A DNA stretch of 64,000 nucleotides from Massilia sp. YIM B02769. Lineage in GTDB: Bacteria; Pseudomonadota; Gammaproteobacteria; Burkholderiales; Burkholderiaceae_D. Shown here piece by piece: positions 57,151 through 64,000 of the stretch. The translations under genes and the position numbers were made by a program. The stretch spans positions 62,001 to 126,000 of the forward strand of contig NZ_JASNRC010000009.1 of assembly GCF_030411995.1 (NCBI RefSeq), written 5' to 3'. A model generated the notes under the pieces. It was not told the origin of the DNA. It was given only the letters and a program-made list of their open reading frames with translations, and did no database searches. The stretch's first letter is position 1. Each line of letters begins with the position of its first letter.

Positions 57151-58131
57151 TCAAGCGCGCGCGATCAGCTGCTGCGCAAAGCGGGTGTCGATCAGGCCGG
57201 CGATGGCCGCGTTCAGGTCGGTACCGGGTTTCACCAGCGCTTCCTCGCGCAGGATGGGCGCGGCCAGCTGCAGCGCCTTCAGGTGTTCGTTCGAGGGCTG
57301 CGGATTACTGAAGTCGCTGCGCAGCTTCACCTGCAGCAGGGCCACTGGCAGCGAGACTTTCGCTTCGCTTGCGAGGATCTTCGACGCTTCGCTTGGATTG
57401 GCGCGGGTCCAGAGGCGCGCCTTTTCATACGCCGCGATCACGCGCGCGGTCTGCTGCGGGTACTTGGCCAGGAACTCTTCGCGCACGTTCAGGAAGCCGT
57501 AGGTATTGAAGGAGACGTTGCGGTACAGCAAACGCGCGCCGCCTTCGAGTTCGGCCGCCGCCATGTGCGGGTCGAGTCCGGCCCAGGCATCGACGCGGCC
57601 CTGTTCCAGCGCGGCGCGTCCGTCGGCGTGCTGCAGGGCGACGTGTTCGATGTCGCTCCGGCGCAGGCCCACGCTTTGCAGGGAACGCAGCAGGAACAAA
57701 TACGGATCGGTGCCCTTGGTGGCCGCCACCTTCTTGCCCTTCAGGTCGGCCAGCGTGCGGATAGGCGAGTTCTTCGGCACCACCAGCGCCGTCCATTCCG
57801 GGCGCGAGTAGATGTAGGGCGTCCTGATCGGCGTGCCGTTGGCCTTGGCCAGCAGGGCGGCCAGGCCGGCGCTCGAGCCGATGTCGATGCTGTTCGCGTT
57901 CAGGTACTCCAGGGCGCGGTTGCTGCCGGCGCTGAGCACCCATTTCACCCGTGTACCCTCAGCCTTGAAGGCTTCTTCCAGCCAGCCGAAGTGGCGCAGC
58001 ACCAGGCTGGTGGGCGAGTAATAGGCGTAGTCCAGGCGCAGTTCTTCCAGATTGGCGGCGCGGCTGGACAGGGGCAGGGCGGAGAGGGCAAGGCCGCTGG
58101 CGGCAAGCTGGAGCAGGCTTCTTCTTTGCAT
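57151..58131 (-). CDS. ssuA: aliphatic sulfonate ABC transporter substrate-binding protein
   Basis: The 326-residue periplasmic binding protein has a signal peptide (MQRRSLLQLAASGLALSALPLSSRAA) with a twin-arginine-like RR start, and the SsuA/NMT1-like fold (LRLDYAYYSPTSLVLRHFGWLEE, ILREEALVKPGTDLN). It may recognise a sulfonate or sulfate ester. ATG 58131 gives the signal peptide; the upstream in-frame extension is rejected. It is 16 nt after the flavin monooxygenase gene. Confidence 0.88.
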   Translation of the reverse strand: MQRRSLLQLAASGLALSALPLSSRAANLEELRLDYAYYSPTSLVLRHFGWLEEAFKAEGTRVKWVLSAGSNRALEYLNANSIDIGSSAGLAALLAKANGTPIRTPYIYSRPEWTALVVPKNSPIRTLADLKGKKVAATKGTDPYLFLLRSLQSVGLRRSDIEHVALQHADGRAALEQGRVDAWAGLDPHMAAAELEGGARLLYRNVSFNTYGFLNVREEFLAKYPQQTARVIAAYEKARLWTRANPSEASKILASEAKVSLPVALLQVKLRSDFSNPQPSNEHLKALQLAAPILREEALVKPGTDLNAAIAGLIDTRFAQQLIARA

Positions 58132-58147
58132 GTTCTTCTTTCGTGGT

Positions 58148-59569
58148 TCAGGCTGCGGAGCGCAGCGAGGTGTCGGTGGGCGGTTCTTCGATCCTGACCT
58201 GGCGGCCCGGATGGTCGGGCGCCAGGCGCGGCCCGGTGCCAAGCAGCTGTTCGCGCAGCGTGGCGCTGCCTTTGTCGTCGCGATAGCGACCGCGCCGTTT
58301 CAGTTCCGGCACCACCAGCTCCACCACGCCCTGCATGTCCTCGTAGGGCAAGGCAAAGGCGAGGTTGAAGCCGTCGATGCCGGTCTCGTCGAGCCAGGCG
58401 ATCAGCTGGTCGGCCACGTGCGTCGCGTCGCCGACGATCACCGGCCCGCGTCCGCCCAGGCCGATGAAGCGCGCCGCTTCGCGGACCGTCCAGCGGCGCG
58501 AGGGATCGGCCACGCTGAGCGAGGCCAGCGCCGAGCGGCCGGCCTCGGTGTCGATGTACTCGACCGTGTCGTCCAGGCCGTAGCGCGAGAAGTCGACGCC
58601 GGTCCAGCCCGAGAGCAGGGTCAGCGAGGCTTCGATGTCGATGTATTCCTCGTACTCGCGCAGGCGCGCCTGGGCCTCGCCTTCGGTGGCGCCGACAACG
58701 ACCAGCGCCTGGGCATACACGCGCAGGGCGGCCTGATCGCGGCCCGCGGCCTGCACGGCGGCGCGCGCACTGTCCACGTAGCGCCCCACGATGCTTTTCG
58801 TCGGGCCGCTGACGAACGTCGCTTCGGCATGGCGCGCGGCGAATGCGAGACCGCGCGGCGAGGCGCCGGCCTGGTACAGGAAGGGCGTACGCTGGGGTGA
58901 GGGTTCGCACAGGTGGATGCCGGGCACCGTGTAGTACGCGCCACGGTGGTTGATCGGGTGTACGCGGCTTGGGTCGGTATAGACGCCGCGTTCGCGGTCG
59001 CGCACCACGGCGTCCTCGTCCCAGCTTTGTTCCCACAGCTTGTAGACGACGTCGAGGTATTCGTCGGCCAAGTCGTAGCGCGCGTCGTGGCCCAGCTGGC
59101 GTTCCTGGCCCAGGTTGCGCGCCGCGCTGTCGAGGTAGCCGGTGACGATGTTCCAGCCGACCCGCCCGCCGCTCAGGTGGTCCAGCGTCGACATGCGCCG
59201 CGCAAAGGTGTACGGGTGTTCGTAGGTGACGGCGGCCGTCACGCCAATGCCCAGCCTTGTGGTGGCGTGGGCGATCAGCGGCACCAGCGCCAGCGGGTCG
59301 TTCAGCGGCAGCTGCACGCCGTGTTTCAGGGCGGCGTCCAGATTCCCGCCATACACGTCATAGGCGCCCAGCACGTCGGCCAGGAAAATCGCATCGAAGC
59401 CGCCCGCTTCCAGCAATTGCGCCAGCTCGACCCAGTAGCGGGCACTCGCATACCCCGCGCTGTCGCTGCGCGGATGGCGCCACAGTCCCGGCGACTGGTG
59501 GCTCGGGGTGTTCATCTGGAAGGCGTTGAAACGGACCGGCTTCAACGCCTGCGGCTTCGCTTCGCTCAT
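58148..59569 (-). CDS. FMN-dependent monooxygenase, NtaA/SnaA/DszA type
   Basis: This 473-residue LLM-class flavin monooxygenase of the two-component type uses FMNH2 from a partner reductase to cleave C-S or oxidise organosulfur or amine compounds. Family marks are VRFNAFQMNTPSHQSPGLW, GFDAIFLADVLGAYDVYGG, TLDHLSGGRVGWNIVTGYL and FLYQAGASPRG. The partner reductase is probably the divergent ssuE product. The 4-nt ATGA overlap with metQ and the ssu genes downstream place it in sulfur scavenging. The exact substrate (sulfone, sulfonate, other) is unresolved. Confidence 0.88.
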   Translation of the reverse strand: MSEAKPQALKPVRFNAFQMNTPSHQSPGLWRHPRSDSAGYASARYWVELAQLLEAGGFDAIFLADVLGAYDVYGGNLDAALKHGVQLPLNDPLALVPLIAHATTRLGIGVTAAVTYEHPYTFARRMSTLDHLSGGRVGWNIVTGYLDSAARNLGQERQLGHDARYDLADEYLDVVYKLWEQSWDEDAVVRDRERGVYTDPSRVHPINHRGAYYTVPGIHLCEPSPQRTPFLYQAGASPRGLAFAARHAEATFVSGPTKSIVGRYVDSARAAVQAAGRDQAALRVYAQALVVVGATEGEAQARLREYEEYIDIEASLTLLSGWTGVDFSRYGLDDTVEYIDTEAGRSALASLSVADPSRRWTVREAARFIGLGGRGPVIVGDATHVADQLIAWLDETGIDGFNLAFALPYEDMQGVVELVVPELKRRGRYRDDKGSATLREQLLGTGPRLAPDHPGRQVRIEEPPTDTSLRSAA

Positions 59570-60390
59570 TTCGCGCTCTTCTCCAGGGCCAGCTGGTAAT
59601 CGGTCTTGGCGTAGTCGGCGAACCGCTGGTTCGTCACCGCCAGGAACTCGCGCGAGCGGTAGGCGGCGGCGATATCCTTTGCAAACTGTTTATCTTTATC
59701 GGCCGTGCGTACCGCCACCAGGTTGGCGTAGCTCGGCGAGATCCTCTCGGTGCGCAGCGCGTCCTTCAGTTTCAGGCCCGAGGCCAGCGCGAAATTCCCG
59801 TTCACGAAGGCGTAGTCGGCATCCTGCAGGGAGCGCGGCAATTGGGCCGCTTCCAGCGGCAGCAGTTTGATGCCTTTCAGGTTTTGCGCGATGTCCTTCT
59901 CCGACGCCTTGATCGGGTCGATCCCGGGCTTCAGCTTGACCCAGCCGATCTGATCGAGCATGACCAGGGCGCGCGCCTGGTTGGTCGGATCGTTCGGCAG
60001 CGCCACCGTGGTGCCGGCTTTGACTTCGTTCAGCGACTTGTGCTTGTGGCTGTAGATGGCAATCGGCGCAGTCGGGATCTTGATCAGCTCCGACAGCGGC
60101 AGCTTGTGCTGCTCGGCGAAGCGGGTCAGGTAGATGATGTGCTGGAAGACGTTGGCGTCGAGCGCGCCCTCGGCCAGCGCGAAGTTCGGCTGGATGTAGT
60201 CGTTGAATTCGACCAGCTTGATCTTGTAGCCCTGCTTTTCCAGGATGGGCTTGATGCCGTAGCGGATCTGGTCGGCGTATGGGCCGGCGCTGGTGCCGAT
60301 CACCAGCTCCTTCGGATCCTTGGCGTGAACGGCCCCGGCGACGAGCAGACTCAGGGCAGCGGCAAATAAGGTGCGGCGAGGGAAGCGCAT
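59566..60390 (-). CDS. metQ: MetQ/NlpA-family substrate-binding protein
   Basis: The 274-residue binding protein of the methionine-type ABC transporter (NlpA family) shows ELVIGTSAGPYADQIRYGIKPILEKQGY, FALAEGALDANVFQHIIYL and VALPNDPTNQARALVML. The signal peptide ends AGAVHAKDP and has no lipobox cysteine, so unlike E. coli MetQ it would be a soluble periplasmic protein. Its substrate may be methionine or an oxidised organosulfur analogue. It overlaps the monooxygenase start. Confidence 0.9.
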   Translation of the reverse strand: MRFPRRTLFAAALSLLVAGAVHAKDPKELVIGTSAGPYADQIRYGIKPILEKQGYKIKLVEFNDYIQPNFALAEGALDANVFQHIIYLTRFAEQHKLPLSELIKIPTAPIAIYSHKHKSLNEVKAGTTVALPNDPTNQARALVMLDQIGWVKLKPGIDPIKASEKDIAQNLKGIKLLPLEAAQLPRSLQDADYAFVNGNFALASGLKLKDALRTERISPSYANLVAVRTADKDKQFAKDIAAAYRSREFLAVTNQRFADYAKTDYQLALEKSAK

Positions 60391-60419
60391 GGAAGTCCTT
60401 TTTATTGGAAGAGTAGGGA

Positions 60420-61082
60420 TCAGCGTTTGTCGAGGCGGCGCGCAGTGCGGGCGCCGGTGAGCTGGATCAGCTGCACCAGCACGATCAAAATCGTCACCGT
60501 GAAGATCATCACGTCGGTCTCGAAGCGGTAGTAGCCGTAGCGGATCGCCAGGTCGCCGATGCCGCCGCCGCCCACCACGCCGGCCACCGCCGAATACGAG
60601 AGGAAGCTGATGGACAGCACCGTGAGCGAGAGCACCAAGGCGGCGCGCGCCTCGGGCAGCAGCACGCGCAAGACGATCTGCAGTTCCGACGCGCCCATCG
60701 CTTGCGCCGCCTCGATCACGCCGCGCGGCACGTCGCGCAGGTTCTGTTCGACCAGGCGCGCAAAATAGGGAATCGCCGCGATCGACAGCGGCACCGAAGC
60801 CGCCAGTGGACCGATCGAGGTACCGGCCAGCACTCGCGTGAACGGCACCAGCGCCACCATCAAAATGATGAAGGGGAAGGAGCGCACCGTGTTCACGAAC
60901 CAGCCCAGCACCAGCGCCAGGCGCCGGTGTTGCAGGGCCTGGCCATCGGACACCAGGAACAGCAGCACGCCGAGCGGGCCGCCCAGCAGCACCGCCGCCG
61001 TGACGCCGATGCCGAGCATCAGGGCAGTCTGCAGGAAGGCGGTCCAGAGTTCGGGCAGGACGGCGAGGATCGAGTCAGGCAT
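60420..61082 (-). CDS. metI: MetI-type ABC transporter permease
   Basis: The 220-residue permease has five to six helices and the MetI EAA loop GVIEAAQAMGASELQIVLRVLLPEARAAL. ATG 61082 has GGGGAG 6 nt upstream and overlaps the metN stop by 8 nt; ATG 61088 has no spacing from that site. It is followed by metQ after 29 nt. Confidence 0.9.
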   Translation of the reverse strand: MPDSILAVLPELWTAFLQTALMLGIGVTAAVLLGGPLGVLLFLVSDGQALQHRRLALVLGWFVNTVRSFPFIILMVALVPFTRVLAGTSIGPLAASVPLSIAAIPYFARLVEQNLRDVPRGVIEAAQAMGASELQIVLRVLLPEARAALVLSLTVLSISFLSYSAVAGVVGGGGIGDLAIRYGYYRFETDVMIFTVTILIVLVQLIQLTGARTARRLDKR

Positions 61083-61893
61083 GGGCATCTCCCCAGGCAG
61101 CGGCGGCAAAAGCCTCGGTGCCGTAGTAGGCAAGTTCGCGCCCGAGCGCGGTCTGGCGCGGGACGCTGTGGTCGGCGAGGGCGAACTGCTCCGCCACCAC
61201 GCCGTGTTCGATGACGGCCACGCGGTCGCACAGGGTGCCCAGCACCTGCAACTCGTGGCTGACGATGACGACCGTCACGCCCAGCTGGGCATTGATGCTG
61301 CGTAGCGTGTCGAGCAGGGCGCGCGTGGTTTCCGGGTCGAGCGCGGAAGTCGGCTCGTCGCACAGCAGCACCGCCGGGTGGCTGGCCAGGGCGCGCGCGA
61401 TCGCCACCCGCTGCTTCTGCCCGCCCGACAGCTGGGCCGGATAGCTGGCGGTCTTGTCGGCCAGGCCAACCAGTTCCAGGCATTCGGCCACGCGCGCCTT
61501 CAGGCGCGGCGCGTTCAATGCGTCGTGCAGCCGCAGCGGAAAGGCCACGTTCTCGAACACGGTGGCGTTCTGCAGCAAGTTAAAACCCTGGAAGATCATG
61601 CCGATGTGCCGGCGCGCCTTGCGCAAGTCGCGCTTGCCGAGGCGGGTGAGTTCTTCACCGGCTACAAGCACGCTGCCGCGCTCGGGGCGTTCGAGCAGGT
61701 TGATCATGCGCAGCAGCGTCGACTTGCCGGCGCCGCTCTTGCCCACCATGCCGAAGATCTCGCCATCGAGGATGTCGAGCGAGACGCCGCGGATCGCCTC
61801 GAAGCGTCCTCCGTCGGGCGTGGCAAAGGTCTTGGCGACGTCTGCCAGGCGGATTGCCACCTGGGGCGTGTCGGGAGTCGGAACGGTGCTCAT
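61075..61893 (-). CDS. metN: MetN-type ABC transporter ATP-binding protein, no NIL domain
   Basis: The 272-residue ATPase has Walker A GKSGAGKST, signature LSGGQKQRVAIARAL and Walker B AVLLCDEPTSALD. Typical MetN proteins are about 340 residues and end in a NIL domain that binds methionine and inhibits transport. This one stops shortly after the nucleotide-binding domain (RELAYYGTEAFAAAAWGDAHA), so trans-inhibition should be absent. It lies between sfnB-like (7-nt gap) and metI (8-nt overlap). Confidence 0.9.
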   Translation of the reverse strand: MSTVPTPDTPQVAIRLADVAKTFATPDGGRFEAIRGVSLDILDGEIFGMVGKSGAGKSTLLRMINLLERPERGSVLVAGEELTRLGKRDLRKARRHIGMIFQGFNLLQNATVFENVAFPLRLHDALNAPRLKARVAECLELVGLADKTASYPAQLSGGQKQRVAIARALASHPAVLLCDEPTSALDPETTRALLDTLRSINAQLGVTVVIVSHELQVLGTLCDRVAVIEHGVVAEQFALADHSVPRQTALGRELAYYGTEAFAAAAWGDAHA

Positions 61894-61900
61894 GGCGGTA

Positions 61901-63118
61901 TCAGGAATAGGCCGTCGGTTCAGGCAGGCGGCCTTCGAGCGCATAGCGGCCCAAGTCGCGCAGCTTGTAGTCGATCGGGTCGTGCAGGGTATGCACGCGG
62001 GCGTTGCGCCAGTAGCGGTCGAAGCCGAAGCGGCCCGAGGTCGCGCGTGCACCCAGCAGCTCGAACATGCCGCTGGAAATATCGATGGCGGCGCGATGCG
62101 ACAGCACCTTGGCCACGGCCACGGCCACCGCCACTTCGCCGCGCTCCTGCGCCGTGAGCTCCGCGCCCTTGTCGAAGGCGGCGTCGAGCAGGCGCGCGGC
62201 CGCGTCGGCCAGCACGTTGGCCGGGCGCAGCTTGAGCCAGTACTCGCCATAGCGGTGCTGGGTGAAGGGGTCGTGGCTGGCGTCGCTCACGCCGGAGGCA
62301 AACCAGGGGCGCGCCTGTTCCAGCGTGTAGTCGCGCGCGGCCTCGAAGGCGCCGATGGCGATGCCGAGATAGAGGTTGGTCATGATCAGCTGGGCCACCT
62401 GCGAGCGCAGTGTCGACTGCGCGGTGGGCGCCTGGCCCGGCGCCTGCAGCACCAGCGCGGCCGGCAAATAGACTTTGTCGAAGTGGACATTGCCGCTGTC
62501 GGTCTGGCGCTGTCCAAAGGCGTCCCAGTCGGCTTCCACGCGGATGCCCGGCTGGCCGGTCGGCAGCACCGCGATCAGCGGCGCGTTCGCGGCCGCGTCC
62601 CAGGCCGAGAGCGTGAGCCAGTCCGAGCCCACCGAACCGGAAGAAAAACTCTTGATCCCATCGAGCATGAAGCCGCCGGGAATGGCCTGGGCGCGGGTGC
62701 GCTTGTCGAGCGGGTTCAGGGCATTGCCCCAGAACAGGCGCTGTTCGACGGTGGCCGTGAGCAGGTTGCGCTGCTGGACCGGCGTGCCGTACAGGCGGAT
62801 GCCGGCCAGTTGCAGGTGGTGGAAACCGAACAGGTGGGCCAGGGCGCTGTCGGCCCGCGCCAGCGTGCGGACCACGGCCTGCACGGTTTCCCAGCGCGCG
62901 CCCTGGCCGCCGAATTCCGCCGGAATCGACAGCGTCAGCAGGCCGCTCTCGCGGATCAGTTCACGCTCGTGCGCCGCGTGTCCACCGGCCGCGTCGCGCT
63001 CGACGGCGGTGGCGGCAAATTGCTCGGCCAGGCGCTCGGCCAGGGCCAGCGGATCGGGGAAGGAAGGCGCGACCGATTCGGGTTCTGCGGCGCGCAAAGG
63101 GGAGACGGTGGAAGACAT
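61901..63118 (-). CDS. sfnB: SfnB-family sulfur acquisition oxidoreductase
   Basis: This 405-residue acyl-CoA-dehydrogenase-fold flavoprotein is of the SfnB/DszC type. It shows LTLSIPAEFGGQGARWETVQAVVRTLARADSALAHL, LDGIKSFSSGSVGSDWLTLSAW and the C-terminal SGMFELLGARATSGRFGFDRYWRN. Relatives act on sulfones or dibenzothiophene-like compounds rather than acyl-CoA. It is the first gene of the leftward sulfur operon and is divergent from ssuE, with 190 nt between. Confidence 0.85.
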   Translation of the reverse strand: MSSTVSPLRAAEPESVAPSFPDPLALAERLAEQFAATAVERDAAGGHAAHERELIRESGLLTLSIPAEFGGQGARWETVQAVVRTLARADSALAHLFGFHHLQLAGIRLYGTPVQQRNLLTATVEQRLFWGNALNPLDKRTRAQAIPGGFMLDGIKSFSSGSVGSDWLTLSAWDAAANAPLIAVLPTGQPGIRVEADWDAFGQRQTDSGNVHFDKVYLPAALVLQAPGQAPTAQSTLRSQVAQLIMTNLYLGIAIGAFEAARDYTLEQARPWFASGVSDASHDPFTQHRYGEYWLKLRPANVLADAAARLLDAAFDKGAELTAQERGEVAVAVAVAKVLSHRAAIDISSGMFELLGARATSGRFGFDRYWRNARVHTLHDPIDYKLRDLGRYALEGRLPEPTAYS

Positions 63119-63227
63119 CGTGCTTGCCTTGATGAGAATGTGGCAACCAGTATTGCACCGGGTTTGCGGCCGCGTGAACGAAGAAATTTGGCCATCGATA
63201 TGCGCAAAACCTTAAAACGGCGGGCGC

Positions 63228-63293
63228 ATAAGGATGTGCGAAACGATTCGTTTTCATGCACGCCGCGTGGCCCTAGTCTGTGGTCATCCTTAT
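63228..63293. promoter_or_regulatory. spaced inverted repeat in the divergent sulfur promoter region
   Basis: ATAAGGATG (63228-63236) and its exact inverse CATCCTTAT (63285-63293) are 48 bp apart. The right arm overlaps a TATATAA -10-like sequence before ssuE. Such spacing could suit a looping regulator or a LysR-type activator (CysB/SfnR class), but no regulator gene is in view. Confidence 0.35.
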
Positions 63294-63308
63294 ATAAATG
63301 GACACACC

Positions 63309-63893
63309 ATGAGCGTCATCCTGCTTGGCGGCAGCCCTGCGCCGCACTCTTCGTCTTCGCGCCTGTTGCAGCACATCGGCGAGCGCCTGGCCCTGCATGG
63401 CCAGCGCCTGCACCGCATCGAAGTACGCGACCTGTCCGCCACCGCGCTGCTCTCGCTCGACACCGACGAACCCTCGATTGCCCGTGCCCTGGCACAGGTG
63501 CGCCAGGCCGATGCCGTGGTCGTGGCCACGCCGGTCTACAAGGCGGCCTACAGCGGCCTGCTGAAAGCCTTCCTCGACCTGCTGCCCCAGGATGGCCTGG
63601 CCGGCAAGCTGGTGCTGCCGCTGGCCACCGGCGGTAGCCAGTCGCACATGCTGGCGCTCGATTACGCGCTGCGCCCGGTGCTGGCCTCGATGGCGGCGCG
63701 CTCGATCCTGCCCAGCATCTACGCCACCTCCGACCAGCTGGGCCGCGGGCTCGATGGCAGCCTGAACCTGGCCGCGCCGATCGCGGTGCGCGTGGCGCAA
63801 GGCGTCGAGCAGCTGGCCTCGGAACTGCGCCTGGTGGCGCCGCGTCCGGCCAGCGAACCCGCCGCCAAGGACCTGCACGCCGTCCCCGCTTGA
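63309..63893 (+). CDS. ssuE: NADPH-dependent FMN reductase (SsuE/MsuE family)
   Basis: SsuE supplies reduced FMN to sulfonate or sulfone monooxygenases. The 194-residue flavodoxin-like protein has the FMN loop GGSPAPHSSSSRLL (about residues 7-20) and the VVATPVYKAAYSGLLKAFLDLLP signature. It is divergent from the sfnB-like operon and probably serves the flavin monooxygenase encoded there. Confidence 0.92.
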   Translation: MSVILLGGSPAPHSSSSRLLQHIGERLALHGQRLHRIEVRDLSATALLSLDTDEPSIARALAQVRQADAVVVATPVYKAAYSGLLKAFLDLLPQDGLAGKLVLPLATGGSQSHMLALDYALRPVLASMAARSILPSIYATSDQLGRGLDGSLNLAAPIAVRVAQGVEQLASELRLVAPRPASEPAAKDLHAVPA

Positions 63894-63913
63894 TTCTCAT
63901 CCTGGAAAATCCC

Positions 63914-64000
63914 ATGCATCCTGACTCCACCCTGCGGCCAGCGCGCCGCCGCGCCCTCGGCCTGCTGGCTGCCGGCGCCACCGGCATCGCCGCCGGCCTG
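63914..64000 (+). CDS. start of an exported protein, probably a substrate-binding protein (partial)
   Basis: Only 29 codons are inside the window. They encode a signal peptide with a twin-arginine-like ARRRALGLLAAGATGIAAGL. The gene starts 20 nt after ssuE on the same strand, so a second sulfonate-binding protein is a reasonable guess, but the mature part is not visible. Confidence 0.5.
   Translation, partial: MHPDSTLRPARRRALGLLAAGATGIAAGL

Noticed and set aside
61893..63308. SAM or other riboswitch controlling the met-type genes
   Set aside because: metN follows the sfnB-like gene after 7 nt, and the divergent region before the operon shows no riboswitch-like paired core.

Overview
The window is 64 kb of high-GC chromosome with gene content and order typical of a betaproteobacterium, order Burkholderiales. 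It is most likely from the family Oxalobacteraceae (Massilia/Janthinobacterium/Herminiimonas type). This is inferred from the protein families, the ispE-tRNA-Gln-prs-rplY-pth block, the kdsD-kdsC-lptCAB-rpoN-hpf block, the ubiE-ubiJ-ubiB block, a PEP-CTERM protein and the style of dispersed REP-like repeats. No species can be named from the sequence alone.

Layout. 0-4.5 kb: a degraded small gene, then a leftward mutM - dynamin-like GTPase - mutY operon for oxidised-guanine repair. 4.6-14.2 kb: TPR lipoprotein, lolB, ispE, tRNA-Gln(UUG), prs, rplY, pth and ychF, with a patatin-like lipase and a PEP-CTERM protein inserted between pth and ychF. 14.3-21 kb: a Tat-exported PhoX-like protein, a MOSC protein, a GGDEF cyclase, a small DUF6404-like membrane protein and a Kef-type antiporter. 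21-26.5 kb: KDO and LPS-transport genes (kdsD, kdsC, lptC, lptA, lptB), rpoN and hpf. 26.6-34.1 kb: a 3-hydroxyisobutyryl-CoA hydrolase-like gene and an APH(3')-type kinase, then leftward ptsN-hprK-rapZ (nitrogen-PTS control), queF and ilvA. 34.3-40.1 kb: a YqaA/DedA-like protein and an operon of a 1335-residue FAD/Fe-S oxidoreductase, a HIT protein and a DUF971 protein. 40.1-43.7 kb: an accessory island (REP pair, cold-shock gene, LytTR remnant, membrane protein, and tandem secreted cysteine-rich paralogues, one frameshifted). 43.9-48.7 kb: ubiquinone synthesis (ubiE, Tim44-like, ubiJ-like, ubiB) and a TPMT-like methyltransferase. 49.2-52.6 kb: fmdB-like, DUF502, aspS, nudB. 52.6-54.5 kb: two secreted proteins. 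54.7-64 kb: organosulfur acquisition: cysE, then a leftward eight-gene run (sfnB-like, metN, metI, metQ, flavin monooxygenase, ssuA, ssuC, ssuB), a divergent ssuE, and the start of another exported protein.

The most notable non-genic signal is a family of REP-like palindromes (GTAG or GTAC head, then GGTGGRC...GYCCACGCG). They occur in inverted pairs just after stop codons. At two genes (the GGDEF cyclase and the Kef antiporter) the TAG stop codon is itself part of the repeat head, and a third gene appears to have lost its stop at the same junction. No insertion sequence, prophage, CRISPR array or rRNA operon was seen. All calls are from reading the sequence; no database search was run.
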